Positions 1-27,397 of a stretch of 64,000 nucleotides of DNA are shown piece after piece. The notes below the pieces were generated by a model. That model had not been told where the DNA came from and searched no databases. It saw nothing but the letters and a program-made list of their open reading frames with translations. The position numbers and the translations under genes are program-made. The DNA is from Tanypteryx hageni (lineage: Eukaryota; Arthropoda; Insecta; Odonata; Petaluridae), in NCBI GenBank assembly GCA_028673005.1, contig CM054116.1, forward strand, positions 24,033,840 to 24,097,839, read 5' to 3'. Position 1 is the first letter of the stretch, and every line of letters begins with the position of its first letter.

Positions 1-790
1 TGCTCTGGTTGCTTGCTTCTGAAACAAACTTCAATGGTTGCATGCCCACCTGCATCTAGTTGCCTCCATGAGAGAGATTGCCATGTCAACTTTTTATCTT
101 GATTTTCACTTGGTCGCTTCCACCGCCTATGTCACCTGCTTAACCATTTTAAAATGGGACACAGCCTTAGAGATTGGTTGTGCATTTTTATTCAACTTAG
201 CAATTAAATTTCTTGCATAAATACGGATTAACCATAAAACAATAGTTCTGCAACCTTTCATTACGTATTTCTCAAAATACCATGGATTGCTTATAATATG
301 AGCGTTCTATGCATCTCCCAATACCCATGTTATAACAGGGTTCTACTGTACATATTGGCAAAATTAGCCAACCAGACAAGGCCATGCACAGAGTTGTAGA
401 TCCTCAAGACTGGATACTGAGATTGGCAAAACCAAGTACAATTTTTCAACCATGGGTACTCAAAATCAGTTGATGAGTCTGCAGTAGACAAGGTCTACTG
501 TCCATGTATCAAAAACTTTTTCCTGGACAATTTTTCTAAAATCTAGATTTGTCTTCTTGTCTTGTTTTTATTACCAGCCAGAAAATATACCATTTTATTT
601 CTATTATTTAAGAATCTTTCTCATCTATATTTCATCATCAATAAAATTTTATCAATATACATATTATCCAAAATTTACATCTTAAGTATTGAATATGTCA
701 ATGTTTCATTTAACCATTGAATAACCAGTGGTAATAATTGACATAGTATACTAATAAATGTCTAATTATCTTAGCTTCTAGAAGTTTCAG
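1..790. other. Left-edge intronic sequence without recognised exon
   Basis: By position this is the intron before DPP4-like exon A. I looked for earlier propeller exons, such as one carrying a TWAT-type motif, and found none. Confidence 0.5.
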
Positions 791-16876
<16,086 letters not shown>

Positions 16877-16992
16877 CACAAACAAATGATCATTTTATAC
16901 TCTGGATATTACCTGGAATAAGTTATCCACAATTACAACATAAACTTTATCGTAAGCAAGATATGATTAAAATGATACTTTTGTGGTGAAAG

Positions 16993-16998
16993 AATAAA
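16993..16998 (+). promoter_or_regulatory. Polyadenylation signal of the DPP4-like gene
   Basis: AATAAA lies 117 bases after the stop codon, in AT-rich sequence. Confidence 0.6.
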
Positions 16999-17305
16999 AT
17001 GTTTGAAAAAAATTTAATGTTGACTAATTTTTAAGCTTAAGCAACTATCTGAATGTACATATATTTTATTAAAAAACTTTTACATAAACACCTCAAAAAG
17101 TATTTTTGAAGATAAAACATACAGCTTGATAACCCTGGACTCATCTTTGTTTTTTCCTGATAATTATATTGGTTCTACGTTCAATATGGAACCCTTTATT
17201 CAGAATGTTCTGAAAACGCAATTTTCTCTCAAAGATTAGTTCTTGGCCAATAAATGACAACCATTTATTCATTATATTTCATACTTAAGCATTTATCTTA
17301 GATAT
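16999..17305. other. Short intergenic stretch after the DPP4-like gene
   Basis: AT-rich; I see no gene or repeat structure. Confidence 0.4.
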
Positions 17306-17540
17306 TTAACCTTTAAACACTGGGCATACCCATACGGGAATGCAAAATGAGACCACTCGCTGCCGGCCGTACCCATATGGGAACGCTTTGTTTGGAAGTC
17401 ATTAGATTTCATTTTCGTCATAGAGGTGTGAAATTTTGAAGGGTTCATCCTTGAGCCATGCTCTCAAGAATCATTGAGGCAAACATGCCACCGATTCATC
17501 ACTGGGGGCGGGGAAGACCTCCCACCAACTGTAAACAGAG

Positions 17541-18020
17541 ATGAGGGAGAGTGCAGCAGCCCCACCCTTCTCATTTCATGTGGAAAAGGGGGATAGGATG
17601 GTGACTAGCTATGAGGTCAGTCACCATAGTTGGAAGTGGACGAAGAAACTCTACTTCCACCTCCTCAACGTCACGGTCCTCAATAGTTATGTTCTCCTGA
17701 CATCATCTGGTAGGCAGATGACGCAGCAAGAGTTTAGTCTCGCTCTTGTGCGACATCTGATCCAAGAAGGGACGTCAGCTCTTCCCGCTGTTACTTCCCA
17801 AAGCAGAGGACCGGGCAGCACAAACGGGATACAATTGCATTGCTTGGAGGCTAAAGAAAACAAACACTGACCCGTAAAGGGAAATTGCCTTCGCTGTTGT
17901 GTATGCTCTGCGAGGGTAAAATATACTAGCACAGTGGTGAAGTGCAAAATATGTGATGTAGGGCTCTGTATATTTTCATACTTTAAGAAGTACTACACCA
18001 AAACTATACTTTAAAAGTTG
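17541..18020 (+). pseudogene. piggyBac transposase, C-terminal remnant with Cys-rich finger
   Basis: The frame at 17541-17870 gives VEKGDRMVTSYEVSHHSWKW and KKLYFHLLNVTVLNSYVLL, the DxxD-adjacent C-terminal region of piggyBac transposases (usually GGVDxxDQM, then WWKKVFFHLLD). After a frameshift at about 17870 the sequence continues with the cysteine-rich zinc-binding tail (CVCSARVKYTSTVVKCKICD, then VGLCIFPYFKKY). The N-terminal and most catalytic parts are absent. Confidence 0.82.
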
Positions 18021-18071
18021 TAAAATATGTTCAAAAGTAGTGTTAGTTATGTTTTATTATGATTTTTTTGT

Positions 18072-21000
18072 GTCCAAAGTGTGTCAGTAAACTGCACGTA
18101 CCTCCTAGTTGGTAGGACATGGGCAACGGAATGTTGGCTCACAAGGTAGTCTCTAGAGTAGAGATCCTAGCTTGTATAGAATAGTATAAGCATACCTGGG
18201 GTAATACTGGGTGTTGGTTTCGCTTGTAGCATGGCTAAATTGTGCCAAAACTGACCGGTATTGTGCCCTTACCGTTAGTAGAGAATGCTGCATGTGGCAC
18301 GGGTACAGTATAGGCTGGTAACCTAGCTTACTCTATTTTCCAAGTTACTACAATGTGCTATAAGAATGCCTCGGACGACCGAAACCATGATGGGTGGCGT
18401 AGGTCGAAGCAGGTTGGCCCATCTGATGATGACCCGGTATGGAAGATTGCAATATGGAATGTAAGAGGTGTGTATGGGAAAGAGAGTGAATTGATGAATG
18501 AAATGGATAAAAGGAGGATGGATGTTTTGTGTGTGAGTGAAACTAAGCGTAAAGGGAGGGATGTGATAGAAATGAATAACGGTAGTTTGGCCTTTTGGTC
18601 TGGAGTAGATGAATGTGTGCACGGTAGTCAAGGTGTGGGATTGATACTGAATGAAAGGGCTAAGATGCATGTGAGAAAGCATGAATTAGTGTCACCAAGG
18701 CTGTTGTGGGTGCGGATGAAAGTGGGTGTGCGCAGGATTATGCTTGTTACATGTTATGCTCTGGTTGATGGTGAGAATGAATATGATAAGAATAAATTTT
18801 GGGAAGAATTGAGAGATATTTTGAGTGAGTGTGAACCAGGAGAAAGAGTAATTATGCTCGGAGATATGAATGGATAGGTGGGAGTAAAACAAGAAGGCAC
18901 GGAAAGGGTCCTTGGACCATTTGGTGACCCAAGAGTGAATGATAATGGTGAAAGGTTGGTGAATGTATGTATGGAAATGGGATTGTTTGTCTTGAACACA
19001 TGGTTCAAGCACAAGTCAATCCACTTGTATACATGGACAAGAGGGGAAGCAAAGAGTGTGATATATTTTGTTGTGTATGATGAACGGTTGAGGGAGCTGG
19101 TGAATGATACGAGAGTTGTGAGAGGTGCGGAATGTGGATCAGACCACTATTTAGTGATCTCTAGACTAGATCTTGGGAGAAAATGGATTGTGAGAAAGAG
19201 GAAAGGGGAGAAGGTAACTAGAGTAAAAGTGGAAAGATTGCAAGAGGAAATGAATAGGTGGGAATATGAAAGTGTGCTAAAAGAAAGGCTAATGGCCTTA
19301 GAGAGTGAATGGAAGGAGGAAATGAGAGAAGAGAATGTGGAGAAGGCTTGGAACAGATTAAAAGGTATTATCTTGCAGTGAGCTACTAAGGTGTGTGGGA
19401 CTGCAGTTTTTGGATGAATGAGAGGTGATGAATGGTGGAATGAGAGAATTAAAGTGGCTGTGAATGAGAAAAAGGAGGCATATGTGAGAATGATTGCTGC
19501 TAAGAATGGAAATGAGCGAAATGTATAAAGAGAAAAGGAGAGCTGCAAAAAATATTGTGAAAGAGAGTAAAGAACAATTGCGGATGAATGAAGCTGAGAA
19601 AATGCAGAATGATTCTGAGGGGAATAAGAAGTTGTTCTGGAAATGGGTGAAGAAAGCAAGGCAAGGAGTGAGTAAGGGTGTGAGCGGAATTCAAGGAAAG
19701 AATGGTGATATGGCATGGAATGAGAGTGATGTAAGGGAGTGTTGGAAAAAGTATTTTGAAGAGTTGTATGGAAATGTTGTGAATGGGTCTAAAAATCCGA
19801 GTGAATCTGTTGGAGTGAATATTAATGAATATGAGGGGATTAGTAAGAACGAGGTAGTTAAAGCAGTGAATATGTTGAAAAATGGAAAAGCTGCAGGTGT
19901 GGATGGCATAACGGGAGAGATGTTGAAGTATGGAGGTGATTTGCTTATGTGTTGGATGCGGGATCTGTGCAAGGAGTTCGAGAGTGCTTGCTGAATGGAA
20001 GGATGGTGTAATTGTACCGTTCTACAAGGGTAAGGGAGATAGGACTGAATGTAAGAATTATAGAGTGATTAGTTTGCTGAGTATGCCTTGAAAGGTGTAT
20101 GGGAAAGTTTTGATTGAAAGAGTACAAAAGGTAACTATGGATAAAATGTGGGGAGTGCAATGTGGCTTCATGCCTGAAAGGGGTTGCACCGACCAAATAT
20201 TTGCCCTACAGCAAGTGGTTGAGAAGTGCATGGATGTAAGAAAGTGTACTGTGCATTTGTTGATCTAGAGAAAGCATATGACAGAGTGAATCATAATGAA
20301 TTGTGGAATGTTCTGAGCGAGTATGGAGTGAATGGTTGGTTGCTGAATGCTATAAAGGGAGTATATACTGGAAGTAGGGCATGTGTAAGGGTGAATGGCA
20401 TGATGAGTGATTGGTTTAGAGTTGAGCAAGGTGTACGACAAGGATGTGTCATGTCCCCTTGGTTATTTAATGTGTTCATGGATAAATGTGCGAGACAGGC
20501 ATGTATGGATATGGTGGGTGTTAAGGTTGGTGGAGAGAATGTTCGTGTACTTTTGTATGCTGATGATGCTGTGTTAATGGCTGAGAACCCAGGAGAATTG
20601 CAGAGAATGTTAGATAGCCTGCATGATACGACAGTGAGAATGGACTTAAGGATAAATGTGGCCAAAACCAAGGTAGTTGTGTTCGATCGGGAGAATGAGG
20701 TGAATGACTGTCAATTTAGCATAAATGGTGGAACGATTGAGGTAGTGGATGAATTTGTATACCTTGGTAGAATGTTCAGTAAAAATGGTAGAGTAGATGG
20801 GGAAATTAAAAGGAGAGTGAATGCTGGTAGAAAGGTGGCAGGGAGTGTGTGGTCGATTGCAAAGAATGAATGGTTGTCAAAAGAAGCGAAAATGTCTGTA
20901 TACAAGAGTGTTTTAATGCCTACCTTGCTGTATGGCAGTGAAACATGGGTGTGTCAGGAGAAGCATAAAAGTAGTTTGAATGCGGTTGGGATGGGATACA

Positions 21001-21418
21001 TGAGAAGGGTTTGTGGGAAATCTAGGAGGGACAAAGTAAGGAATAATTGGGTGATGAACGAATGTGGTATGAAAGCTAGTGTGACAGATCTGTATGAGAG
21101 AGGTCTGCTGAGGTGGTTCGGACATGTAGAAAGAATGGAGGAGAGTAGAATCACCAAACGAATATATGAAGGAAGAGTGAATGGCGAGAGAGGGAGAGGC
21201 AGACCGCGCAAGACTTGGTTGGATGTGGTTGGTGAGACTGAGAAAAAGGGACGTGAAAAGTATGAGGAATAAAAGGAAATGTGTGACTCAGTGTGAGTGA
21301 AGCAAAAGAAGTGTGCAAGGATAGAAGGTTGTGGAGGAAGGTGGTGGGTTGGTAATTGGCAGACATAGTGCATGGCTTACCCTACAAGGGAAAGCGTCAA
21401 GGTGTGTTGTTGTTGTTG
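18072..21418 (+). mobile_element. APE-type non-LTR retrotransposon (LINE, RTE-like), near full length
   Basis: A 15-base target duplication TTATGATTTTTTTGT flanks it exactly (18057-18071 and 21419-21433), and the 3' end is a short (GTT)n tail, not poly(A). It has a 5' leader of about 280 bases, an endonuclease part and a reverse transcriptase part. The short simple-repeat tail and the single-frame layout fit RTE-like elements; the clade call is by general resemblance only. It is inserted in piggyBac DNA. Confidence 0.9.
18353..21272 (+). pseudogene. LINE endonuclease/reverse transcriptase, broken
   Basis: The endonuclease domain starts in 18353-18877 (IAIWNVRGVYGKESELMNEM, VLCVSETKRKGRD, LGDMNG) and continues after an in-frame TAG at 18875-18877 through 18878-19381 (GSDHYLVIS, the catalytic SDH). 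A shifted block at 19494-19994 leads into the RT (LKNGKAAGVDGITGEML). Another shift near 19990 and one near 20225 precede the main RT frame at 20226-21272, with FVDLEKAYDRV, the YADD catalytic box at 20556-20567, and the C-terminal RGRPRKTWLDVV motif. At least one nonsense and three frameshift changes make it inactive. Confidence 0.9.
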
Positions 21419-21679
21419 TTATGATTTTTTTGTACTTTATACGTATTATAGAATAACTTGGAATTTGGGTTTTCTTTTCTTTTAGTAAAAAGGGCATATA
21501 CCCATTATTATCAAAACAATTTTGCTAAATATTACTTTTTGTTTGACTAATTTATCTATTATAGTTCAGGAAATACAAGGTTTTATCTGATTGAAAGCAA
21601 GAAAAATTTAAATGGCCAAAAATAAGTCCGACAGCTAGATTCATCATAGGGATATTTAAATTGGGCGTTTAAAGGTTAA

Positions 21680-22796
21680 ATATTCACTATAAACCCCTGT
21701 AGCCATAATTAATTTGCGGTATTTATACATACATAGCTATTTTCACACAGGAATACTTCTTTTCTCTAGAAATGTACATCAAAAACATCCAAATAAAAAG
21801 CATCGCATTGCAAATATGTGGCCGAGTAATATGATGTAACTGTTTCATCAACATGTAACTCCTAGTTGGACATTAGTCCAATTTGTATTGGGAAGACTTT
21901 GCATCCCAGAAAAGAAAATTATTGCAAGATAACGGACTCTTTCTCACTGTCGCACCCTACCCCCCTAACATGTTATTATTACCTGCCACACTAGCCACAG
22001 ATTCCATGACTTCTATAAGAGATCAAGGAAGTGGGCTCCTAAATCAACATACTGATGGAGAATGTTTAAGTCATGTAAGACTAGCTTTAGTTTTATTTGA
22101 CTTAAGTGAAAAAGAGAAGATACAGGAACATTAAATTACCCGTTTTGTAATTGTTGCTACATAAATAATAAGTTTAAAAATATTTTATCATATGCTACAT
22201 ATTTTTTAAATAATACTACATATTTTTAAATTATATAAATTACTAAATCAACAAGATGATCCAAACAGAACTTATGATGCCTACTTTTCATTTAATCATT
22301 TATTTAATACTTATATTGGCTTAAATAACTTTAAAATCACCGTGGATATGTAGCTCTTGTGTTCCCAAATTTCATAATTTAGCATTATAAAATACTACAA
22401 ATGCATTAGAACAGAATATTAAATTGATCACATGTACTTATGCGGCAAAAATAACGCATGTACGTATTAGAATATACTGAATCTGAGTCCAATAATAGTT
22501 GTTGCTATTGCCAATACTCTCATAATGAGTGATAAAAACTGCAAAATCGCCAGTATTTATGCAAAATTCTAAGAAATACAATTGATAAACCGAATTCTAC
22601 AATAAAAATTAGAATCTTCATTCATTTCCTCAGAGAATAGTACAAAACTTGCTCTGATATTACAATTCTAAGATATTTTAATGTACAAGAGAAAATTACC
22701 CTGCACGATGGATTTCAGATTTTCCATGTAAATCAAATGGGAAGGATAGTTCCTGGAATTAAACCTGGGACTTCAATCTTCATAACAAAAACTATC
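21680..22796. other. Intergenic, no recognised gene
   Basis: AT-rich. An open frame at 21883-22134 (83 codons) resembles nothing I know and has no splice or repeat context. Confidence 0.4.
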
Positions 22797-22804
22797 CTTG
22801 GGAG

Positions 22805-23097
22805 AAGGGGCGGTCCGAAGAATGTTGGCGCCCCGAGCGAGATAGCACTTCAGATATTTACTAAGTACATATTAATTTATTCATCCCTCTATAAAAATCA
22901 TTATATATATATTATAATTATTTATAATGAAAACTTAAAAGGAATGCCATCAAAATTCTAGCCTGTTCCTTGATATAAATTGGTATCCAATATTTATTCA
23001 CTTGCAAGTAATACATAAATAAATGACGGGATAGCGCCCCCAAAACTTTGGGATCCCAGGCAGCCACCCGGCTTGCCCGTAGCTTAGGCCGGCCCTG
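22805..23097. mobile_element. Small non-autonomous hAT-type element (293 bp)
   Basis: The ends are related (left AAGGGGCGGTCCGAAG; right in reverse complement CAGGGCCGGCCTAAGC), and both carry GGCGC-type subterminal sequence. The 8-bp flanks CTTGGGAG (22797-22804) and TTTGGGAG (23098-23105) differ by one base, as an aged target duplication would. Confidence 0.6.
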
Positions 23098-23105
23098 TTT
23101 GGGAG

Positions 23106-24000
23106 CTCGGCCCATGTAGCAAGAGATTTCCATCAAGTTTCATGAAAATTGGTCTATTGGTTCAAAAGTTAATAGGGGGGATGGACAGAGAGATAGACAG
23201 ACAACGACAAAACTATAAGACTATTTCCATTCTGGAAAGTAGGCTAAAAATAGTGAAGCAATAGAAAGCAAAATTCATGGTCGAGTACAAAAAGTACAAA
23301 TTAACACGTACGTTGAGATGACCCACTAGTGGGTCACTGCTGTTATTCTGGTATGTTGGACATGATATATTAGTTCAATTAATTTGTACATAAAGATTTA
23401 ACTTAATATAAAAATTTTAATAAACAATGAGTATTGTAAAATAAACAAATTTTACATAGAATTTCAATGTAAAAATTAAATTTAAATCATCAAATTGAAA
23501 GGCCGACAACTGCCAGCCCTATATTTAAGTAGTAATTTTAAGTATTGATATTCATTGAAAATCTCGGGAAAATAAACGTCCATTTTCAAAAAAAATAAAC
23601 TTCGAATTCTACCAAGTAGCAATTTGAAGCGTTGATATTCGTCAAAAATCTCTCAGGAAAATAAATGTCGATTTAAAAAAATGTTGAATCCTACCAAGCC
23701 TATTTATAAGCTAAGGTCCAAGAGAGCAGTGAGACAGAGAAGGGATAGCCAAAATTCTTTAGTGCCTCACATGCCTATCTCACTTCCATCATCTGTTGAA
23801 TCTTTTTTCTTTGAAAAGGAGGCTATAAGCATGCTTCTAAACCTCTTTTTTGCAAGAACATGGCATAGAAAGTGAAATATCTGAAAAGAAAACCTTAACA
23901 TATATTTTGTGATTCCATCTCTTACACTTCTATCCCTATCATATATCATTGCATAGATTTTGCCGTAATTTTTTGGCATGAAAATAAATGTTTAGGTATA
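23106..24000. other. Repeat-derived intergenic DNA; solo piggyBac-type end at 23301
   Basis: At 23301 a TTAA is followed by CACGTACGTTGAGATG and then a perfect 16-bp palindrome GACCCACTAGTGGGTC, the layout of a piggyBac terminus. No partner end was found. Just before it (about 23130-23250) is a degenerate repeat rich in GACAGA. No gene recognised. Confidence 0.4.
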
Positions 24001-24002
24001 TA

Positions 24003-26240
24003 CATTAAAACCATGTCATTTCCAAGTTCAAGAGAGCACAAAAAGACGACTTTGAATTAACCAGGTTTGAAATAAACGAACTTTAAAAAATTCAAATTTC
24101 TTTCGATCTGCTACTTGGACAGTAAAATTGCAATATAGTTTTATCTATCCATTCTGCTATAAAACATATTGACCATACGAGTTTGTACACACAGCAAATT
24201 CATGAACAGAGCTGAAGTGACCACTTAATCCATGATTACAAACACCACCGCAGGTGAAATATAGGATTGAGTGAACATCCCAATTTTCCCAGTGTGTATT
24301 TCAAGTTACTCTTTTACACCACGTTTCAGAAGAAAAGACTCAACCACATGTACTCAGCAAAAAGATTATGAAAATGCATGTGTGAAATATTGTACAGATG
24401 ATAGATAGGAACCATCATGCAGTAATTCTCTCCAATTTTGTTCAAACTTTCCATGGCATCGGTATGGTCAAAAATAATTAATTCTTTATTAGCTCTAGGC
24501 AAGTTCATACATTGCAATGTAATTTTATTTAAATCCATATTACACAGCTGTAATAAAATATACGTGCTCTCAAAATAACGTGGTTGTATTAGTTATGACG
24601 TGATGATTTTACAATTATGTACTTACGAATTCTTTTCCATGCATTGCATCATGCAGGCAGGAGGGAGGGGTAGGGGTCAAGCTTAGCGTAGCATGCCGAG
24701 TTTAAGGAAAGGGAGAACTAAAAAGGCAAACATAAGTATGATGTATTTTATGGATGATATCTTAGAATTGTAAGAAACGCTCTTAACCCCTCAGCAACGT
24801 CCTGCATACCCAGTAGTATGCAAGACAAAAACTTCATATGTGGTTGTACTGGGTATGCCGCAGAGATAGCTATTTTCTCTATTTTTTGAAGCAATAAATT
24901 TTCTTAAATCTGAAAAAACCTTGATATATTTCAAAACAGTAACCTTGGACCCTCCTACTGTGCTTAATTCTCCAATTTTCACTGTTTTCTTTAACCTATA
25001 TTATACGTCAAATTTTGATTGAATTTTCGCGTAGTTGTGCAAATTGTGGTTTCTAAAAACCCCTATTCAATGCTGAGATTAACCGAACCTCTGCACAAAA
25101 GCTACTGTGTGGTGGAAGGGGATGCAGGCACTATTTATCTGCTTTGTGATGTCTCTCACTCTTGAGATGAATATTTTTTCTTATGCGTCAATACTTGAGA
25201 GCTATATGGAAAGGGAGGAGGAATGGTCTTTGGATCTGGGCTACTGCTTGGTTCAGCATTTCTTGAGAACAATATAATGAGAGTGATAGAGAGAAACACT
25301 TATCTGACATCAATACACGAACAAGCCCATTCTAAGATATTTACATTGCTACCTCTTGACCAAAGGCATGCATGGGAAGTGTTTGGATCGCAAAAAAAAA
25401 TATTTTCTTGCCACTCTACGGGAAACATTTACGCTGTATGGAGGCAGCTATTGTTTGTTATTTTTCCGTCGTTACTTTTGTTTAATTTCTAAGAGATTAA
25501 AAGAGTCAAAGTTATCATGGCATCAACCAATAGAAAAACGCAAGCAATACCTGGTGATGAAAAATAGATGGAAATCTTACTTGAAAGTGATTCGGAAGAA
25601 AGTGTCAGTTCAGAGAGTGGTAGAGAGAATAACATTAAAGATCATGCTGAAATTACTAAGGTAAAAACCTATATTTTTTGGCATTTTTTGCTGAGTGGGC
25701 AAATATGAAACCTCTTCTCTCCTGTCCCTGTGCGCTTCTAGCATCTTTGTTTATCCTTATTTGAAGTTTTTTTTCTGAAAAGCTTAAGAGGAAGAGGTAG
25801 AGATCTATGATAAAGCAGTATACGTGAAGTAATCCAAGAACCTGGAATAAAGCAGCTCTAGTGATGCAAGGATAAGATGATTCCTCTATTTGTATCATCT
25901 ACAATTTTATTTCACGTTGACTATTAAATAAGTAAAAAGAAGTTACGTGGCAATGTATATTTTGTTTGCGAGAAACGGAGAACAAAAATGCGATGCCTTT
26001 GTCATGTGCGCGCACAAACTTTCCACTTAAAACACATAATATGGGTCAAGGTTTCGAATTAAACGAAATGTTCGTGAGTCACTGGACCAGATCATGACTT
26101 CAAATTACATTGTAGATGCATTTCGAATAATCCATACTAAAAAGTAAGCAAAATCCTATGATGTTGCCCAGGGACTGCTCTTAGCTTCGAATTACACACT
26201 ATTTCGAAGTATCCGGGATCAAAATAACGAGGTTTTACTG
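24003..26240. mobile_element. Tigger/pogo-type frame with a nested piggyBac-type 5' fragment
   Basis: The left end CATTAAAACCATGTCATTTC and the right end in reverse complement CAGTAAAACCTCGTTATTTT match at about 15 of 24 positions. Both are flanked by TA, at 24001-24002 and 26241-26242. The right 300 bases contain TTCGAA-rich sequence usual for such ends. Between them sits a piggyBac-like fragment from 24783. No Tigger coding sequence was recognised inside. Confidence 0.5.
24783..25700 (+). mobile_element. piggyBac-like 5' fragment
   Basis: It begins TTAA then CCCCTCAGCAACGTCCTGCA, with a palindromic GCATACCCAGTAGTATGC block. Then comes about 700 bases of leader and, at 25517, an ATG reading MASTNRKTQAIPGDEK and a stop, followed by an acidic stretch ESDSEESVSSESG typical of piggyBac transposase N-termini. 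The rest of the transposase is missing. A second copy of the same 5' region is at 56339-56905. Confidence 0.6.
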
Positions 26241-26242
26241 TA

Positions 26243-26762
26243 CTCACTATTTATGCCAAACCCTTTCCCAATTAACAAATATTTTTCATGAAATCTTCCT
26301 TAACACAAAATTGAGGTCCAGTAAGATCCAAGTTTTGAATAAAACATGGAAATAAACATCTCAATAATGAGTTGTTGATTGGGAAATTCCTATCTGGAAA
26401 TACATTTACTTTTGCATGACATCTGTGATAAACATTGTGATTTCCAATAACATTTATTCAAACTCAACTAACATGCTCATAATGGTCCCAAAAGAATGAA
26501 AGCCAGTTTTTGGTTAAAAGTAGTAGAATTCGCTTAAATCATGAAAAAGCTATGCTACAGCAATGGTATTTGATGTTGGTGAAAATCTCATGCAAGAGTG
26601 GAAAAAGACTGATTCCATCATAATGAAGATGCTAAATATCAAATTTGTCATAAGGGTGGACAGCCATCATTGGCTTGAAATTCCTATTTTTATTCTGAGT
26701 GTACAAGTCAACCCATGACTTTTTTGAGATTGAAGGTCAATTTATAAACAGCAAAAATGTAG
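26243..26762. other. Intergenic, nothing recognised
   Basis: AT-rich sequence between two Tigger-like elements; I see no gene or symmetric structure. Confidence 0.4.
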
Positions 26763-27208
26763 TACAGTAAAACCTTTAGTATACAGCACCTATCAATGGA
26801 AAATTTAATAACCAGCATATTTCCAAACCAGAAGTTTTGGAGCTAGTTTTTTAAATAAAAAATAATTAGTTGAAATTAATGTTTAGTAGAAACTTTGTTT
26901 AAAGATCTGATGGTATAAAGGTTTATTAATGGAACATAAACAATACCATAATGGAATTGATAACAAATGTGTAATTTATAAATTAATATAATCACATATA
27001 ATTACACATAACATGAACAATCAACTATCACAGATTTTTATAAAATCACAAAATCAAATAGTTAAATATATGTATATGGAAAAAATATTTTTTAAATAAT
27101 TTTATTGCTCTTTTTTCTGCAAAATCTTGACAGATATCAACAAAGTTTAAAGTTTTTGCTGTCATTTTCTATTGATATCTTGACTTAGTGTGAATCTTTT
27201 TTAATTAA

Positions 27209-27397
27209 TTAATTTTTTCTAATTCTAAGTTTTGAAAATGAGCATTGTGCAGATGCTATTGTAACAGGTGTAGTGAGTAGTATTCTTAAAGCCATTGTTA
27301 AATTTGGATAAATTTGCAGAAATTTACAATAAAAGGAACTTTCGGGCATATTTTTTAATTTAATAGAATTGATCAAAACAGAAAAAAAGATGAGCAA
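27209..27397 (-). pseudogene. hAT transposase C-terminal dimerisation fragment
   Basis: The - strand frame reads YPNLTMALRILLTTPVTIAS, then AQCSFSKLRIRKN, the conserved hAT dimerisation core (usually YPNLxxALRILLTxPVTVAS). Only this segment is recognisable. Confidence 0.75.

Larger units (their letters stand above)
17310..21675. mobile_element. piggyBac-family relic interrupted by a LINE
   Basis: The left end reads TTAA then CCTTTAAACACTGGGCATAC, and the right end in reverse complement reads CCTTTAAACGCCCAATTT then TTAA; TTAA is the piggyBac target duplication (17306-17309 and 21676-21679). Without the LINE at 18072-21418 the element is about 1.0 kb: termini, a C-terminal transposase remnant and the right end. 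The left subterminal part carries short palindromic blocks (ACCCATACGGG, ACCCATATGGG). Confidence 0.82.

Noticed and set aside
38..220. Open frame of 60 codons as an upstream DPP4-like exon
   Set aside because: No match to the DPP4 propeller and no fitting splice sites.
18692..21497. Many long - strand open frames opposite the LINE
   Set aside because: They are shadows of the biased codon use of the LINE coding strand and encode His/Ser/Pro/Phe-rich nonsense.
21883..22134. 83-codon open frame after the piggyBac relic
   Set aside because: No recognisable family, no splice context and no neighbouring repeat coding sequence.
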